This document shows, piece after piece, positions 1 through 12,558 of a DNA stretch of 64,000 nucleotides. Both the position numbers and the translations under genes were made by a program. Source of the stretch: Lagopus muta (Eukaryota; Chordata; Aves; Galliformes; Phasianidae). Each line of letters opens with the position of its first letter. Positions within the stretch are counted from its first letter, which is position 1. The DNA lies in contig NC_064435.1 of NCBI RefSeq assembly GCF_023343835.1, forward strand, positions 59,107,634 through 59,171,633. Direction: 5' to 3'. The notes under the pieces are model-generated. The model was not told where the DNA came from and made no database searches. It worked only from the letters and a program-made list of their open reading frames with translations.

Positions 1-420
1 CACCTCCCCTATGAAGACAGGCTGAGTGAGCTGGGCTTGTACAGCCTGGAGAAAAGAAAGCTGCTGGGTGACCTCATTGCAGCCTTTCAGTACCTAAAGG
101 GAGCCTACAGAGGGGGGGGTGAAACAACTCTTCAAAAGGGTTGGTAACTGCAGGACGAGGAGAAATGATTTTAAGTTGAGGGAAGGGAGATTTAGGTTGG
201 ATGTCAGGGGGAAATTCTTTACAGAGAGAGTAGTGAGGTGCTGGAACAGGCTGCCCAGAGAGGTTGTGGATGCCTCGTCCCTGGAGGTGTTCAAGGCCAG
301 GTTGGATGGGGCCCTGGGCAGCCTGGTCTAGCATTAAATGGGGAGGCTGGTGGCCCTGCATGTGGCAGGGAGATTCATGATCTCTGAGGTCCCTTCCAAC
401 CCTGGCCATTCTGTGATTTC
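1..420 (+). repeat. CR1 LINE 3' fragment
   Basis: The stretch has the order typical of an avian CR1 3' end: 'gaagacaggctgagtgagct', then a 'ttcaaggccaggttggatgg' block, then 'cccttccaaccctggccatt'. It is truncated by the window edge. Short ORFs inside it are remnants or chance frames, not host genes. Confidence 0.9.
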
Positions 421-3400
421 AACAATCAACAACACATCTGTAAAAAGTAGTACACTAAGGAGAAGCAGAAAAAGAAAAGTGAAGTTAAATTTTAAGAACG
501 CTCTTCTGTGTTGCTCTTGTACTTAGCTTTCTATTGTCTTCTCTTCGACTAGTATTCTTCCTCGTTCAAAGCAAATAGCAATTTTATTACTGGCCAGGAG
601 ACTGAAAGCTCTCAGTATGGGAACCACACAAAAGACTCCTACAAGCTGTACAGGAACAGTGAACACAATTACTCTAGGTTTTTTTTCTATACTTCCACAT
701 ACGTTATTACACTTGGACTTCTTTTTAAAAAGAAACTGAGATCATCCCCATCCATGCCCCAGGGATTTTTTTCTGTTCAGTGTGGAACGTCTAGATTGAA
801 GCAAGTGAATTTCACGCTTCATTCCGAGGACAGTGAGGCTTACAGTCACTCTGATGTGTTCCAGGAACGACTCCCTCAGTTGTGGGCTAACTGCAGAAGC
901 AGTTTGTCTCTCCCATTCATTTCCCATTTTGCCAACAATGCCATTGTTTCCGTGGAATGCAGCTGTCATGAGCGGTCGTGACTGCAGAAGGTGTTCCCTA
1001 GGGCAGCTTGGGCCACTTCCATCAAGCATTGTGAAGTCTAAGACCAAAACCAAAACCTTGAACTTGTCTCGGTACTCAGCAGGGTTACAGTGCAATGAGC
1101 AGAGCTTCAGGGTGCTATGCTTTCAGCAGCCTGTATTACGGAGGAGATGAATTGCTCCATTTTGCGTCAGCTCTGTAAATCCATACCATATGAGTGGCTA
1201 CTAAAAGTCAGTAGCCAACTAGAGCACAAGCATTCACAGCTTCTACAGCTATTGTGAAACTGGGGAGCAGGTTCAGTATTTATACAAGCAAGAGGCGCAA
1301 TATGAATTCAGGAAACTATTTAAATACAAATAAATCTGTACAATTATATATTCATGACTCTACTGAGTCCCACACACTGTTCAGCCAAGAATTTATTTTA
1401 GCTTAATACTTAACATAAAAACTTCTTTCTTCAGTTTTGAGAAGCAATTAGGACAGTTTTCAAATAGAAAACATTTATGGTTTATGTGGAAGCATACATG
1501 CAAGCTCACATCTTCACATCTACACAATTATCATACAAAGATGTGCAAACTAATTCCTATAAAGGGAATTCCTGCATCCTTCGAAGAAGTACAGGTTAAC
1601 AGAACCAGTTCTTGCCTACATTATAGCTTGTCTTCATAAAACTCAAAATCAAACAAAGCTTTTATTCTTGAGCTTCCAAACTTTAGTATGACATTTCCAG
1701 CATTTTCTTTTGGTTCTTCAAATATACGTATACATATATGTCTCCCAATGCACTTTCTCCTGCATTTATGACCTGTAAGGGATCTTATCCAATATTACCA
1801 AGATTTTTCACACTTTCTGCTCCTCCTGTTTTATCAGTCCTATCAAGTTCCATCACCAGTATTTCCACCATTCATCTTGTTCAGACACCCCTCCATCTGC
1901 ATCAGTAATTGCCCAGTGTCCAAACAACCACAGCCAAGAACAACCTCTTGACTTCCCAGACACATTTTCTAGATTTTCCCCATTAGTGGCCGAGGAGACT
2001 CATTTGAAATGAGAACATAGTTCAGATGGCTGCACCAGTTATTTCTACCTTTTATTACTGCCATAACACTTCTTCCAAGACTAAAGTGTAAGCATTGGTC
2101 TAAGTGCATCATGCACATTTTAAACATCAAGTGAGTTTAAAAAGAGTAAAAAGTATATCCAAGTACATTGTTATAAATAAAAAAGTTACTGAATGCATAC
2201 AATACCAGATCTCTCTGACAGAAGATTGCAAGGGCTAGCATTCCAATATCCCACTTCCCACCCAATGATGAAGGATCACATCACCTTTTCTCACATGCTT
2301 TCAATTTTGTTTCTAGAATACCTGTAGAAAGACAAATCCTTTCTATTGCCTTGAAGGAAGAAGAAAGGGAAGACAGTCCTCAATCCTCTGTGGCTACCTG
2401 CCTCTTTGTGTAGAGGCCTGAAGTATGCTACAAGCAGACGCATTCTTCTCCTAAGAGAGGAGAACGAAGAATCACGCCACAACTTTTTATCTCCTCTCTA
2501 ACACAAGATAGAGAACCAAGTGAACCAAGAATCACTGGCTTCACGGATGAAGATTTAGCCAAGCTACAAACCAGCTAAAACACAGGGAAGGAAGAGAGCA
2601 TCACATGGAAAGGAATGGACAAATCTCACCGCACATAAGCAGCTCTGTCTCTACTGCATACCTGAACATACACAGCAAAACCACATTCTACTTTCTCTCC
2701 ATGATCGAAGTCAGTTTTGAATGACAGTCAATAGCAAGAGTGCATAATGAAAACCAGATATAAAAAAAGTGTTTAGAAAAAGTCTCAATACATAACTGCA
2801 GTTAAAGAAAAAGCTGTGTTATTTAAACATCAGCCGGTTTCATTAGCACTTCTTCTGAAAGACAACATCCTTGTCAAAATATATTTTTTTGTTAAAAGCC
2901 TACAAAACTCACATGAAAACACTCCTGACTTCCCTTTGAAGAGAGAAATGAACTAGTCAGCTAGGGAAATGTGATCTGGGAAAGTCCAGAACAGGCTTCT
3001 TGTGGAAGGATGGAAACCTAAAACAGACTGGAAACTCTAAAGCCATAAGGCAGAAGAGAGATTAGAGTGAGAAGAAGAACAGAAGGCAGAGAAAACAAGA
3101 AGGGCATTTTTTCAGCGTTACCACAAGCATAAGCTGCAACCAAAGGCTGACATTAACAAACCACATTATCTTATGCCCTCGTGCATACAATGTCAGACTT
3201 GAATGATGAAGTTGGCACATTTTTGCTTCTCATGAAAAGAAAAACAAGGAAACGAGGAAAACAATGCCAATTAAAACTTTTTTAGAACAAGGAACCCTTG
3301 CTACAATCACACTGAAGAATACCAAACTGGATTTTAGTACAATTACACTCACTGTTATGTTCGATTCAAACATGGCTTTCTAACCTAACTTTTCTTTAGT

Positions 3401-5114
3401 GAAAAATGAAACATTTCTGGAAAAGAAGCAACAATAATTTGCTTAAGAAAGTATATACAAGAAAGTAAATTATTTTTACAGACCTACACCACAGAAGTAA
3501 TGGAACATGACAAACTTTTCTTTTCCTTATCAAAATTACCTGACACGTTGAGTTCTGTAAAACACCGGAATGACTTCATTCATTAAAGTATTCCAGCTTA
3601 TCTGAAGTTACAGAGCAAACCAAATAATCGAAGAATGTACAATACTGTCACATGAATATCAGATTCTTATCATCAAGTGTTGTTGCAAAAAAACAAAAAA
3701 ACAAACAAACAAACAAAAAAAAAGTAGTTACTGTTTGCCATTTGAAATTACAGAAACAGTGTCAGTTGGCCTCATAACAGACGTGTGGAAGACGTTTACT
3801 TCTAACACTGAGAATTAAGAGTTATCTGAGACTGGGGAGACAATATGAAAGTAAACTGTGTTTTGTATTTCTAGCACACCCTAAAATGTCATTATGACTC
3901 CAAGTCACATTCATCTTTCTCTGCTTTCCCAAAGTTCTTTCCTTGTTTTAGCTTATCTTCTATTCAAGCTACAATCACTACACTGGTAAAATTACCATCC
4001 ACCCATTTAAACTGAAATCCCTCCCCCAAAAAATGACTATGTTGAGCACTACCAAGACCGTTTGCAACTCTCCATCATTTTCCACCCTCTTTATACAAGG
4101 CTTTGGGAACCAGCAATGAGGGGTGAGAGAGCTGAAGCCAGCTTTCCACAGTCTGCAGCCAAGAGTCCTGACTCAGTTTCTTCCTTGGGATAACAGTTCA
4201 TCGTATGTATACATGCCTTTGCTATCAACGACCTTTAAATGGCCAACTTGTAATCTATAGGAGACCTTTAGGCATCAATTGACATAAAGCTCATTAGCAG
4301 AACACGCAAGATAAGTTTAATGAAAGCTTGATAACGGTGTTTTTGTTCAACTACATCTAAAGATCCCATTTTGCCCACCCACAGCACTGGATGACAGCTC
4401 TATCTGAAGTTCTATTTGAAATATCATAGGGCAGAAATACTAAGTAAACCTCTCCTGGGAAGACAGCACTGTAACTTGCCTCCACTGCCTTCAGAGTGAG
4501 ATTAGTAATGGGGCTTGTTCATAACTAGATCCTTTCATCATCCTCTAGACAGCTACTGATGGTGTGGAACTTGTACTTGGGGACATGAGATAGAGGCAAA
4601 GATATTGGCTGTCCCACTGCCAGTGTTGTAAATCATCTACCTTACTGCAATAGCAAAAAGTGTCCCAATAAATCAGTCACAGATAAGCTAGCTGCTAGTT
4701 GCTCTTAGTTTCAGCTCACCCATGTAGCCACATGCATTGTCTAGGAAAAAAACACCAGCAAACTACAAACCTTACAGATAAAGCAACTGTAGAACCACTG
4801 CGTTTTCCCAATAATACAATTACTGAAGCAAATAATTTTCCTTAAGGACTGAAGCTGTTGATTACCATCAAATTTGACCTCCTAGAAGGCTAACACAGCC
4901 TCTATATGACATTCCAACAAACCACACACATCATAAAATGGTACTACCTCCAAAGCAAACTGCAAGATTAAGAAATGCTTCAACTTCTCAAAGAACATTA
5001 CTACTTCCAGTACGCCAATAAAACTGGTACAGGGAGGCACACTGACTAGAGGTATGAAAGGACAAGCATGACTACTGAACCCACCACTACTTGTATGACT
5101 TCCCCTTGATCAGC
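421..5114. other. Non-coding stretch, no gene recognised
   Basis: AT-rich DNA with no convincing exon or long frame. It contains an A-rich (CAAA)n tract near 3687-3723. A 117-codon minus-strand frame at 742-1095 matches no family I recognise. I see no RNA gene. Confidence 0.6.
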
Positions 5115-5255
5115 AGAATCATAGAATTGCTCAGGTTGGAAAAGACCTTAAGGATCATCAATTCCAACCACAACCTGACCATAGCATCCTAACTCTAACA
5201 ACCCTCCGCTAAATCATGTCCCTAAGCACCACATCCAAATGGTTTTTAAACACAC
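5115..5255 (-). repeat. CR1 LINE fragment, reverse orientation
   Basis: Begins with 'agaatcatagaattgctcag' and continues with a 'ggttggaaaagaccttaagg' block, which is the reverse complement of the CR1 3' tail. Only about 140 bases are left, so it is 5'-truncated. Confidence 0.85.
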
Positions 5256-6770
5256 AAAATGTCCCACATGCACACAAATTAATGGAACTCCACAAGCACT
5301 GAAATCACCAGTTCTCTTAACAAAGTTATTTCAAAATTCCACTTATATTAAAGAACGAGTAACGTAAGTACTTCACACACTATAATTTAAGCAAACCAGC
5401 GGAGTCTTGTTTGTTGACCAACAGAATTAAGCACAAAAATAATCCATACCAGTAAGTGAGGAAGACAGCTGGATTTCCTAGAACACCAAGTACTATAAAT
5501 GTTGCATTGAGTAGTGTCTGCTATTTCAATTTATTTTGAATCATCATAAAGATTCTTTGGAAGACACACCAAGACTAAAGGAATAAAAGGCATGAGTCTT
5601 CCACAGCTGAGATGATCCCCTGCCCAGAAAGTTTACAATCAGAACTAGTTAACAGTTTTATTACTACACTGTCTTGCAGCGCTTTGAAAACTAGAACTGG
5701 ATTCCTTTTCCCAGAATTGTTTTCCTGCAGGTTGTTAAGTCAAGCAGACATTTCTTTGACAACTGTCTTCTGTGTTTAGAAAACATCTGGGATGCCCAAA
5801 CATGCAAGTCAAAGGCTCTCTCCTAAAGAGTAATCTGAAGAGGTTACTCAGGCATCAAGCACTGTTGTGGGCACAGCCACAGACACTACTGCTTGGACAC
5901 TGACCCAAGTGCTTACCTACTCACTCAAGCCCAGACAGATCATCAACTTGCAAGAAAGTTGCACATATGCCTCAATTAGCGAGCAAGTTTTCTTTCAAAT
6001 ATCACTCCATTAAGTGAATGTATTAACGCTGTATAACGTCATCACCTACATGCCATACATAACCAAGTCCAAACTGCTGCCAGCAAGTGGTTGCACAAAT
6101 CCTCTTGAGTGTGCTCAAGGCAATATTAGTACAGTTCACCCAGCTGCTCACTTATCCAACATTAACTTCAGAGCTGTGTAGGCGGTAACTCCAGCAGAGG
6201 AAAGGTTGCAAGTCACTGGGGGAAGAGTTGTACCTTCAGCCAGCACAGCTGCGGGCAAAATGAATTGTCTTGCTACACCTTTAGCCCTTAGGGCCTAACA
6301 TGAACTGCAGATGGTGAGATCAGCCACAGCAGGCACTGTTACATGGCAAAGTGGTTGTTAAGCTACCTACCCAGGTAGTGATGGAGCTGGGGAGCCAGCC
6401 TAAAGAGGCCCAAAAAAGCATTGCCCGCTCCCTGGAAGGCTGCAGCTAACCCTGCCGAGACACCCATTGTGCAACACAGAATACTTTATCTGCATTTCCA
6501 CAGCACAACAGAAATAGACACACACCCCCTGAAGCTGCATCTGGAATGCAACATCCAGGCAAGATGCACTCTTTACAAAAAGATGCTCGCTGATTTCCAG
6601 AGACCGTCAGCTCTCAACAAACTCGTGCAGCATCCCAGCTGCCGGGGCACGAGATCTCAAACAGGTTAAGCTGAAGCGCCACTTTCACCGCAGGCTCCGC
6701 CTGCACGCAGCCTCGATCCCACTGCAAAGTGCCTGCTGAGCTCCCAACTCACAGCCAGCACCTGAAGGCA
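5256..6770. other. Non-coding stretch before the upstream CpG island
   Basis: Mixed-composition DNA with no recognisable exon. GC content rises from about 6.3 kb toward the CpG island. The 82-codon plus frame at 6421-6669 resembles no known protein and has no splice support that I can see. Confidence 0.5.
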
Positions 6771-7570
6771 AACGATTTCAAACACGTGGCTGCGAGCCGC
6801 CGCAGCTCAGGGCCCGCCATGTAAGCGGGCCAGGGAGGTCGCACGGCCGCCTAAGCCATCGGCGGCCCGTTAACAACACACCGCTACGGAGCGCACACCG
6901 CGAACGGGCCCGGAGCGGGCTCGGAGGCGGGCCGTGCCCGCCGGCAGCAGGAAGGCAGGCCACAGTCGCCATGACGACGCCGCGGGCCGCTCCCCGGGGA
7001 GAGCCGCCCCTGGCGCCCGCCGCCGGAAGTTTATTTATAGCTTGGCCGGACACGCGCTGACGTCACGGAGAGCACCGCCCCCGTGCGTCAGCGTAAGGCG
7101 TACGTAATGGGAACGTGACACACGCACGGCGTGAGCTATTTATAGCCGGCGGGAGGCGGGAGGGGAGGGGGCGCTTCGGCCGTTTGTGTGCCGCCCGCAC
7201 GCGCTCGGGGGCGTGGCCGGGGCGGCGTAGGCTCGGCCGGGTGCCCGCCCTCCCGTAGCCACGCCCCCGCGGGGGAAGCCGAGCGATGGCGGCGGCGCGT
7301 GACGGGCGCGGGGCGGGGCAGAGGTCACGGTGGGGCGTGGGTGTCTGTGGGGGGGGAATCCCCCTCCTCCACGCGGGAAAAACCACGGAAAATAAACGCT
7401 CGGCGCGCGCCGGCGGCTTCCGGGAAAGGTGGTGGCCATCGTGTGGCGCTGAGGCGGGACGGGACGGAGCAGCGCCGTTCCGCTTCTCTTTTAGTTCAGG
7501 TCTCCGGACGGGCTTTCCCAGGCTGCGCAAGGAAGCGTGCGTAAGGCGGCTCCGGGTACGGCGTTAACAG
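6771..7570. promoter_or_regulatory. CpG island, candidate distal or divergent promoter
   Basis: Very GC- and CpG-rich block isolated in AT-rich surroundings, about 6.5 kb upstream of the CpG domain next to NR4A3. It contains a compact CRE/MEF2 cluster at 7031-7145. It may be an alternative upstream NR4A3 promoter, an activity-dependent enhancer, or the promoter of an unannotated minus-strand transcript; sequence alone does not decide. The overlapping frames inside it are what a stop-poor GC-rich island produces by chance. Confidence 0.7.
7031..7145. promoter_or_regulatory. CRE/MEF2 cluster
   Basis: TTATTTATAG at 7031-7040 and CTATTTATAG at 7136-7145 both fit the MEF2 consensus YTAWWWWTAR. 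Between them lie the palindromic CRE TGACGTCA (7058-7065), the CRE-like TGCGTCA (7084-7090) and TACGTAA (7101-7107). Read on the minus strand, the two A/T elements are CTATAAATAA and CTATAAATAG, which are also good TATA boxes. CREB plus MEF2 input is known for NR4A-family immediate-early promoters; use of this site is inferred. Confidence 0.65.
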
Positions 7571-9714
7571 CCTGCCCTGCCCGGGGCTGGGGCAGCCCGG
7601 AGCTTGGCTCCGCTCTGCACTTCACAGTAATGTTCGCAACGCCAGAGCCTGCTTTCACAGCTCACCTTTGGAGCTGGGACCAGCCGCTCAAGCCTGGAGC
7701 GAGGTATGCTGCGCTCTGCTCTCTCATAGGCAGGGCAGTGGCAAAAAAAAAGTGGAGCTGATTTATCAGCTCATCCAACTGGGCATCCAAGCTGATGCGG
7801 ATACCAGAAGTTCTGCTTGCAACTGGAGAAAGCTGGTGTTTAACCTATGTTTAACCCACTTCTGGTCCTTAAGATGCTCGAAAGAAGTAGCCTAAGTGTT
7901 CTTGGGTCAGTTACTCATTTCTTCATATGAGAAAAGAAGAATCACTGCAATTGAGGCATCTGAGGCCTTGTGTATTAGTAAGGCATAAACAATAATGGCA
8001 CTGAGTGTTCATCCATCTGTGTGGCTTTTACCTCCTAAATCCCCAGCTGCAGAGATGAATGGCATTGTGCAGAGGCGTGAGCCGGGTCAGAGATGAGGTG
8101 AGACCTACACCTTGACGGTCCATTGCCTTGGCAGCCAAGTCAGCCTCGTTCCCATCTGAAATCCTTGAAGCCAAGAAACTGTGGAGAGTCGTCTTGATGC
8201 TGGGCAGTTCAGATAATGCTGCCATGAGATAACTGTCATAAATGGGCAGGGAAACACTAGGGCAGGAGGAGAAGGTGGACTGAGAAGAGGGGAGAGGAGC
8301 AACCAGTGCAACACTGTGTGTAGATAAAAGGAAATCTAGAGGTCATTGCCATTACTGCAGTGTCTCCGAAGAAGACTAAGTAGTTATCTGGTATAAATGA
8401 TGATTGTCTTTGCAGTCATGATGTTGTGTTTACGAAGTACTTCATGCACTAAGAGGTGACTCCTTGGGAACTGCAAATGGGCAGTTCTGTCAAGAATTAA
8501 TTATGGAAATGAAAGGCTCAGAAGGAAACTGTGGAGAAAAAACTCACAAAATAATAATGATAATTCCTATTACTTTCCTAATTTTTAAGTAGAACTGACT
8601 TTTTTTCCCTCCTTTTTACCATCTCCCCCCCTTTTTTTTATTTGAGTGAACACAATCAAATAAGACTGCCCTGAAGAAATGAAGGCCAAAGCTAAGTGGA
8701 ATTCTTGTGCATCCATAATAAATCCAGTTAAAAGCTCCTTCATTATTACATAATTAACGTACTCAAATTAAGATCCTTCTGAATGTTCCTCCATCTCCTT
8801 ATTTAATAATCTGCCATGCTTGCATGTCTGAACCTCGTCTGGACCCAGCTTCTCCCATTCCTAATCAGCTCTTACGTGGGCAGGAGGAATTACATTCCCA
8901 ACAAGCCCTCCATTTAATGTGATCACAGTTTGGTCTGTGGGTTCGTCTGAAAGGCAGTCGTGCCTTCCCTCAACGTGTGACCTTCTTTACTTTTCATTTT
9001 GGATCCCTGCAAGCGAGAAAGAATTGCCTATTGTCTTTGCAAGCCAGGCAAAGTGAGCAGACTGAGTCAGCGCGGGAATATTCAGGCCTCCCATCTGTGG
9101 TATTGCAGAATTCCAGGGCAATTCCACCAGTTGGTGGAGCTTCTGTCTGGGAAAACAGAGCCATTGTGAACAAAGCATACTGTGCATACTTCTAACATTC
9201 ATAAAAGATTTGGTTGGAATCATTTGAATCTTTCTCAAAATTTCTTCCTTTGGGGCAGAAATTTCCAATGTGGGGCCTCGATCCAACGGCAGTTGGAAAA
9301 CCTGAGTGTTTGCCATCTGGCCATTTCTCTAGCTGGGGAAAAAAAAAAACAACGAAAACCTTTTGACCGTGAATGTGTGATGGAAAGCTAGATTAGACCC
9401 GGACTTAATTCAGTCGAGATCAGGACTTAATTTAGGAAGGGACACTGCCAGACACAATAGCAGAGGCTGAGCTACGCCCTAGGCCTTGTTCTCTTCCCCA
9501 CCATGACCTCTGTGTGTGACAGGCACCTCACCTTTCCACTGGGAGACACAAATGGCTTTATTCACCTTGATCAATGCCAGAGCCTTCCATGTTTATTCTC
9601 TGTATGGCAGGATACTTCTGTGGGGTAGGATTCTGGCTCAGACCTAACCCAACACAGGCCTTAGGTGACCAAGTTAACATTGGTACAGTTGTCTTTAATG
9701 CTGTATCCCCTGAA
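7571..9714. other. Non-coding stretch, possible conserved element near 8.64-8.83 kb
   Basis: No gene recognised. A GT donor-like site follows 'cctggagcgag' near 7703, which could end a non-coding exon starting in the island. The AT-rich block at about 8640-8830 is dense in TAATTA-like motifs and is a candidate conserved non-coding element. Confidence 0.45.
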
Positions 9715-10110
9715 AGAATAGAATTGTAGAATTACAGAATCATTTAAGTTGGAAGAGACCCTTAAAGGTCACCTAGTCCAGCTCCCCTGCAATGAGCAGG
9801 GACATCTACAGCTACATCAGGTTGCTCAGAGCCCCGTCCAGCCTGATGGGGGATGTGTCCAGGGATGGGGCACCTTCAAGGCCATCTACTTCCACCCCCC
9901 TGCCACAGACAGAGACACCTTCCACCAGACCAAAACCCCATCCCAGCCTTGAACCCTCCAGGGATGGGGATCTGCAGCTGCTCTGAGCAGCCTGTGCCAG
10001 TGCCTCACCATCATCTGAGTACTACTTTCTTCTTTAGATCTAATCTAAATCTCTTTTAGCTTAAAGCTATTCCCCCCATCCTATCACTATCTGTCCATGT
10101 AAAAAGTTGC
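9715..10110 (-). repeat. CR1 LINE 3' fragment, reverse orientation
   Basis: Starts with the CR1 tail complement ('gaattgtagaattacagaat') and runs through 'ggaagagacccttaaaggtc' to 'ctatcactatctgtccatgt'. An NBRE-type octamer AAAGGTCA falls inside it at 9764-9771. Confidence 0.9.
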
Positions 10111-10429
10111 TCTGACTTAGAATGACATAAGCACCATGTTACTGGTTCTCTAGGAAAGCATGGAGTAGAAGAGGAGCCGTTATTAGAGAAATCATGCTCG
10201 ACAGAAAGGACACATGAGGCAAGAATGCAAGTTCATGCAAGGCCATGGCAGTATTTTCACACTGTAGGCATTTAATGTTAAAATACATAAGACATCCTTG
10301 CAGCAGGAATGGATGCACAGAACTCCTCCACTCCATCAGACAGCCTGAAGCACCAGCCTGAAAGTGCTTTCACCACTTCAAAGGGACGACTGAGATGCCA
10401 CCCAGCACAACACAAGGATCACAGCAGGT

Positions 10430-10815
10430 TCTAGGAGCTGGGGAATGTGGTTTGGCTCACATTCCCCAGGAGGTGTTCAAGACCAAGCTGGATGGGCCCT
10501 GGGCAACCTATCTAGTGCCTGATTTAGTAGTTGGTAACTCTGCCCACAGCTGGGAGGTTGGAACTAATGATCTTTGAGATCCCTTCCAACCCAAGCCATT
10601 CTATCATCTCCACCCTCACCTCTCCACCCCAGACAGAGGAAAGTCTTTGACCACGGTCATGTTGTGCAAGCTGTTGTGTGATATCCTCTGATGGGGTTTT
10701 CCTAGAAAGCAGCATCCTGGCTGAAGAATGTCTGGTTTCCTGGAGGGAGGGAGGTTTGTATGTGATGCAGAGGGATGCACTTTGATTTAGGAGGTTGGAC
10801 TGGATGGCCTTGTGA
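10430..10815 (+). repeat. CR1 LINE fragments
   Basis: 'ggaggtgttcaagaccaagc' and 'gagatcccttccaacccaag' mark a CR1 tail ending near 10612. A second degraded CR1-like stretch ('ggaggttggactggatggcc') lies near 10788-10810. They may be two insertions or one disrupted copy. Confidence 0.75.
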
Positions 10816-12000
10816 ACAGCACCGCTATGCCACTGCTGATGCCATGGACAGATGGCAGCTGGATGGGATTTATTTTTGACTAAAGTACCTAAATTCTGCA
10901 GCAAATAGCAGTGGCATTTTCACCACCTCGAACCCGGAAATTAGAGATCTGGTCTCACAGAAGAGAACTGCAAGCTCCAGCAAGGAGTTTCTCACCAAGT
11001 AGTTTGTGCTTATGACCAAACATATGAGAGAGAACCGCGAGGAAAGCCCTCGGCCTGTCCCGGCTGCTGGTTCCCAGCCCTTCTCTCCCTCTGCCCACGC
11101 CTTATCCCGCGGCCGGGAGCTCCTCGCACGAAGGATTTCCTTCCGACTCCCTCCAAAGCACGCAGCGCACGGTGCCTGACCTCTGCCGTAATCAATCCCC
11201 GTCGGGCGGCGGGCCCCGCTCCCGCAGGAAGCGCTCAGCCCCACGCGCGGACACGCAGCTCGGCGGCCGCTCGCCTCCGTTCCCCCACATCCAGCTCCCC
11301 GCGCAGCGCCGCCCGAAATAGCTCCCGGCGGATCATTTTAAAGCTCTCTCGTCGTCGCTTTGGGGTGGATCGTGTGTTTTTTTAGCCTCCCCGGATGACG
11401 CTATTTGCACGCCGTGGGAGACGGCTCGAGGAGGCGGCCGAGCCGCGCGGTGGACGCACACGCGGGTGGGAGCGGGGCGCTGCCGGGACCCGCCGGTTCG
11501 GCGTCGGTGGGGCGCAGCCCATTCCCGGCAGCCAGAACGGAGACGACAGCGACGGAGCGCGGAAAGTGCCGCCGGCCCGAGTCGGAGCGCCATCAAAGGG
11601 GATCCCCCCGCCCGGCCTCCTCGCTCCTCCCGGCGCTTACTCAGCCGCCGGGGGGAGGCCCCGAGCCGCCGCCGTGAGGTCACCGCCGCCGCCCCGCCGC
11701 GCTCCGCTGCGTCACGCAGGGGTATCCCCGCCGCCGCCCAGCGGGGCATCCCCGCGGCGGAAACACGCCGCTTCCACGCGCGTCCCGGACGAAGGGGGGT
11801 GGAGGAGAGGGAACGGTTCGTCCCGCAGTCCCTCCGCTCCTCGTAGCCGGGCGGGGAAACCCCCTCCCGCGCACCCACCCACGCGCTGCCGGGTGTCGCC
11901 GACCCGGAGGGCGGCCCCGCGGCCCCCCCCCCCCGTGAGCGCGGAGCAAGCCGGGCGCGGGCGGGAGCGCAGCCCCGTGACAATGGCCCCGGCGGGCGCG

Positions 12001-12305
12001 CTATTTTTACCCTCCCGCGCCTATATTTGGTTTGGCCGGACCGCAACCGGGGGGCCAAAAATAGCGCCGCGCTCCCGCCCGCCCCGCGCTACCGCGGCCG
12101 CCGCTCAATGGGCTCCGGCCCCGCCCCCTCCCGCGCGCGGGGCCAGCGGCTAAATTTAGCAACGCCGCTTGCGTCAATGACGCGGCCGCCGTGCGTCAGC
12201 GCGCCGCGCCCCGCCCCTTGGAGCGGGGCCCGCCGCGTCCTGTGCGTGGATTGGCCGCGGCGGCGCGAGGACGGCGTTCCGCCGTGACGTACGGCCGCTG
12301 ATTGG
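12001..12305 (+). promoter_or_regulatory. Candidate NR4A3 promoter with MEF2, CArG-like, CRE and CCAAT motifs
   Basis: Motifs in order: CTATTTTTAC (12001), CArG-like CTATATTTGG (12021-12030), CArG-like CCAAAAATAG (12055-12064), consensus MEF2 site CTAAATTTAG (12150-12159), TGCGTCA (12170-12176 and 12192-12198), an inverted CCAAT box (12250-12254), TGACGTAC (12285-12292) and a second inverted CCAAT box (12301-12305). This mix of SRF, MEF2 and CREB-type sites is typical of immediate-early genes. Its assignment to NR4A3 rests on proximity. Confidence 0.6.
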
Positions 12306-12518
12306 CCCCGCCGGGGGCCGGCGACGGCCGCAGGGGAAGCGCCGCTGCGCGGGGAGCCCGGCGGCATCCCCGGGGGGGGGGGGGTGAGAGGGGGGAGGCC
12401 CCGCGGGCTCGGGGCCGCGGAACGGTACAGAGGGCACGGGGCGGGCAGAGGCGAAAGGCCCTCCTCCGCGGAGCGCCCCGCAGTTCCCGGGCCGGGCCGT
12501 GTAAAGGCCGCCTGTAAC

Positions 12519-12558
12519 CGTGGTGCGCCGTGGTGCACCGTGGTGCACCGTGGTACAC
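12519..12558 (+). repeat. Four-copy 10-bp tandem repeat
   Basis: Four near-identical copies of CGTGGTGCAC or close variants in tandem. They are followed to about 12660 by a looser run of ggacac/agacag-type repeats. Confidence 0.8.

Noticed and set aside
742..1095. 117-codon minus-strand frame as a possible gene or pseudogene
   Set aside because: No family recognised, overlapped by other frames, and no promoter or splice evidence. A protein search against bird proteomes would settle it.
9764..9771. NBRE octamers AAAGGTCA (also complements at 27221-27228 and 30876-30883) as autoregulatory NR4A3 sites
   Set aside because: About two matches are expected by chance in 64 kb on both strands. One is inside a CR1 and none is near the presumed promoters.
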